Below are positions 44,310-44,855 of a stretch of DNA of 44,855 nt, one piece after another. Position numbers and translations under genes: made by a program. How positions within the stretch are numbered: the stretch's first letter is position 1; each line of letters begins with the position of its first letter. The DNA is taken from the NCBI GenBank assembly GCA_013817375.1, contig JACDCV010000002.1, forward strand, positions 1 through 44,855, in the 5' to 3' direction. Under the pieces are notes generated by a model. The model did not search any database. It was not told where the DNA came from and worked only from the letters and a program-made list of their open reading frames with translations. Source of the stretch: Sphingomonas sp. GTDB lineage: Bacteria > Pseudomonadota > Alphaproteobacteria > Sphingomonadales > Sphingomonadaceae.

Positions 44310-44855
<546 letters not shown>

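Overview
This window reads as chromosomal DNA of a GC-rich alphaproteobacterium, most likely Sphingomonadales. The support is gene content: a TonB-dependent receptor with an IIVTA-type N-terminus, COQ9, a CBP3-type cytochrome bc1 chaperone, a RibBX-type riboflavin enzyme, an ScfR-type regulator and a BamE lipoprotein. Nearly all bases are coding, and gene pairs often overlap by 1-4 bases. No tRNA, rRNA, CRISPR array, transposase or integrase was seen.

Region 1 (1-5058) is accessory. Four unrelated single genes are each bracketed by short palindromic repeats of one family (six copies): a PAP2 phosphatase, a TIR/TolB-like/TPR protein, a PNPOx-like flavoprotein and a beta-lactamase-fold hydrolase. 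The hydrolase appears to have a GTA codon where its start should be.

Region 2 (5059-11440) holds rhlE, then dnaN with a small monooxygenase-like gene between it and recF, a fasciclin lipoprotein and a secreted protein with two kinds of internal repeat. Region 3 (11550-17930) is an uptake cluster of TonB-dependent receptor plus MFS permease, divergent from a TetR regulator with a candidate operator. Next to it is a tryptophan dioxygenase/kynureninase-like pair.

Region 4 (17980-22150) holds bamE, the CBP3 chaperone with a YceD protein, ssb, and a cytochrome c-FTR1 iron permease behind a Fur-box-like site. Region 5 (22156-27389) is a riboflavin operon: small membrane protein, ribD, ribE, ribBX, ribH, EamA transporter, COQ9. 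RibB carries an N-terminal Cro/XRE-like helix-turn-helix, and an 18-bp near-perfect palindrome lies between candidate -35 and -10 boxes just upstream of its gene. This possible enzyme-regulator loop is the most interesting item.

Region 6 (27486-33572) holds gltX, nadE, prs, an SRAP/HMCES protein, an SDR enzyme and rpmI-rplT with promoter and terminator. Region 7 (33571-38759) is a glyoxylate-shunt module (aceA, a small conserved gene, aceB, divergent ScfR-type regulator) lying between rplT and pheST, which are adjacent in many bacteria. Region 8 (38803-44855) holds pheST and, converging on it, ftsE (cut by the window edge)-ftsX-ydcF-plsC.
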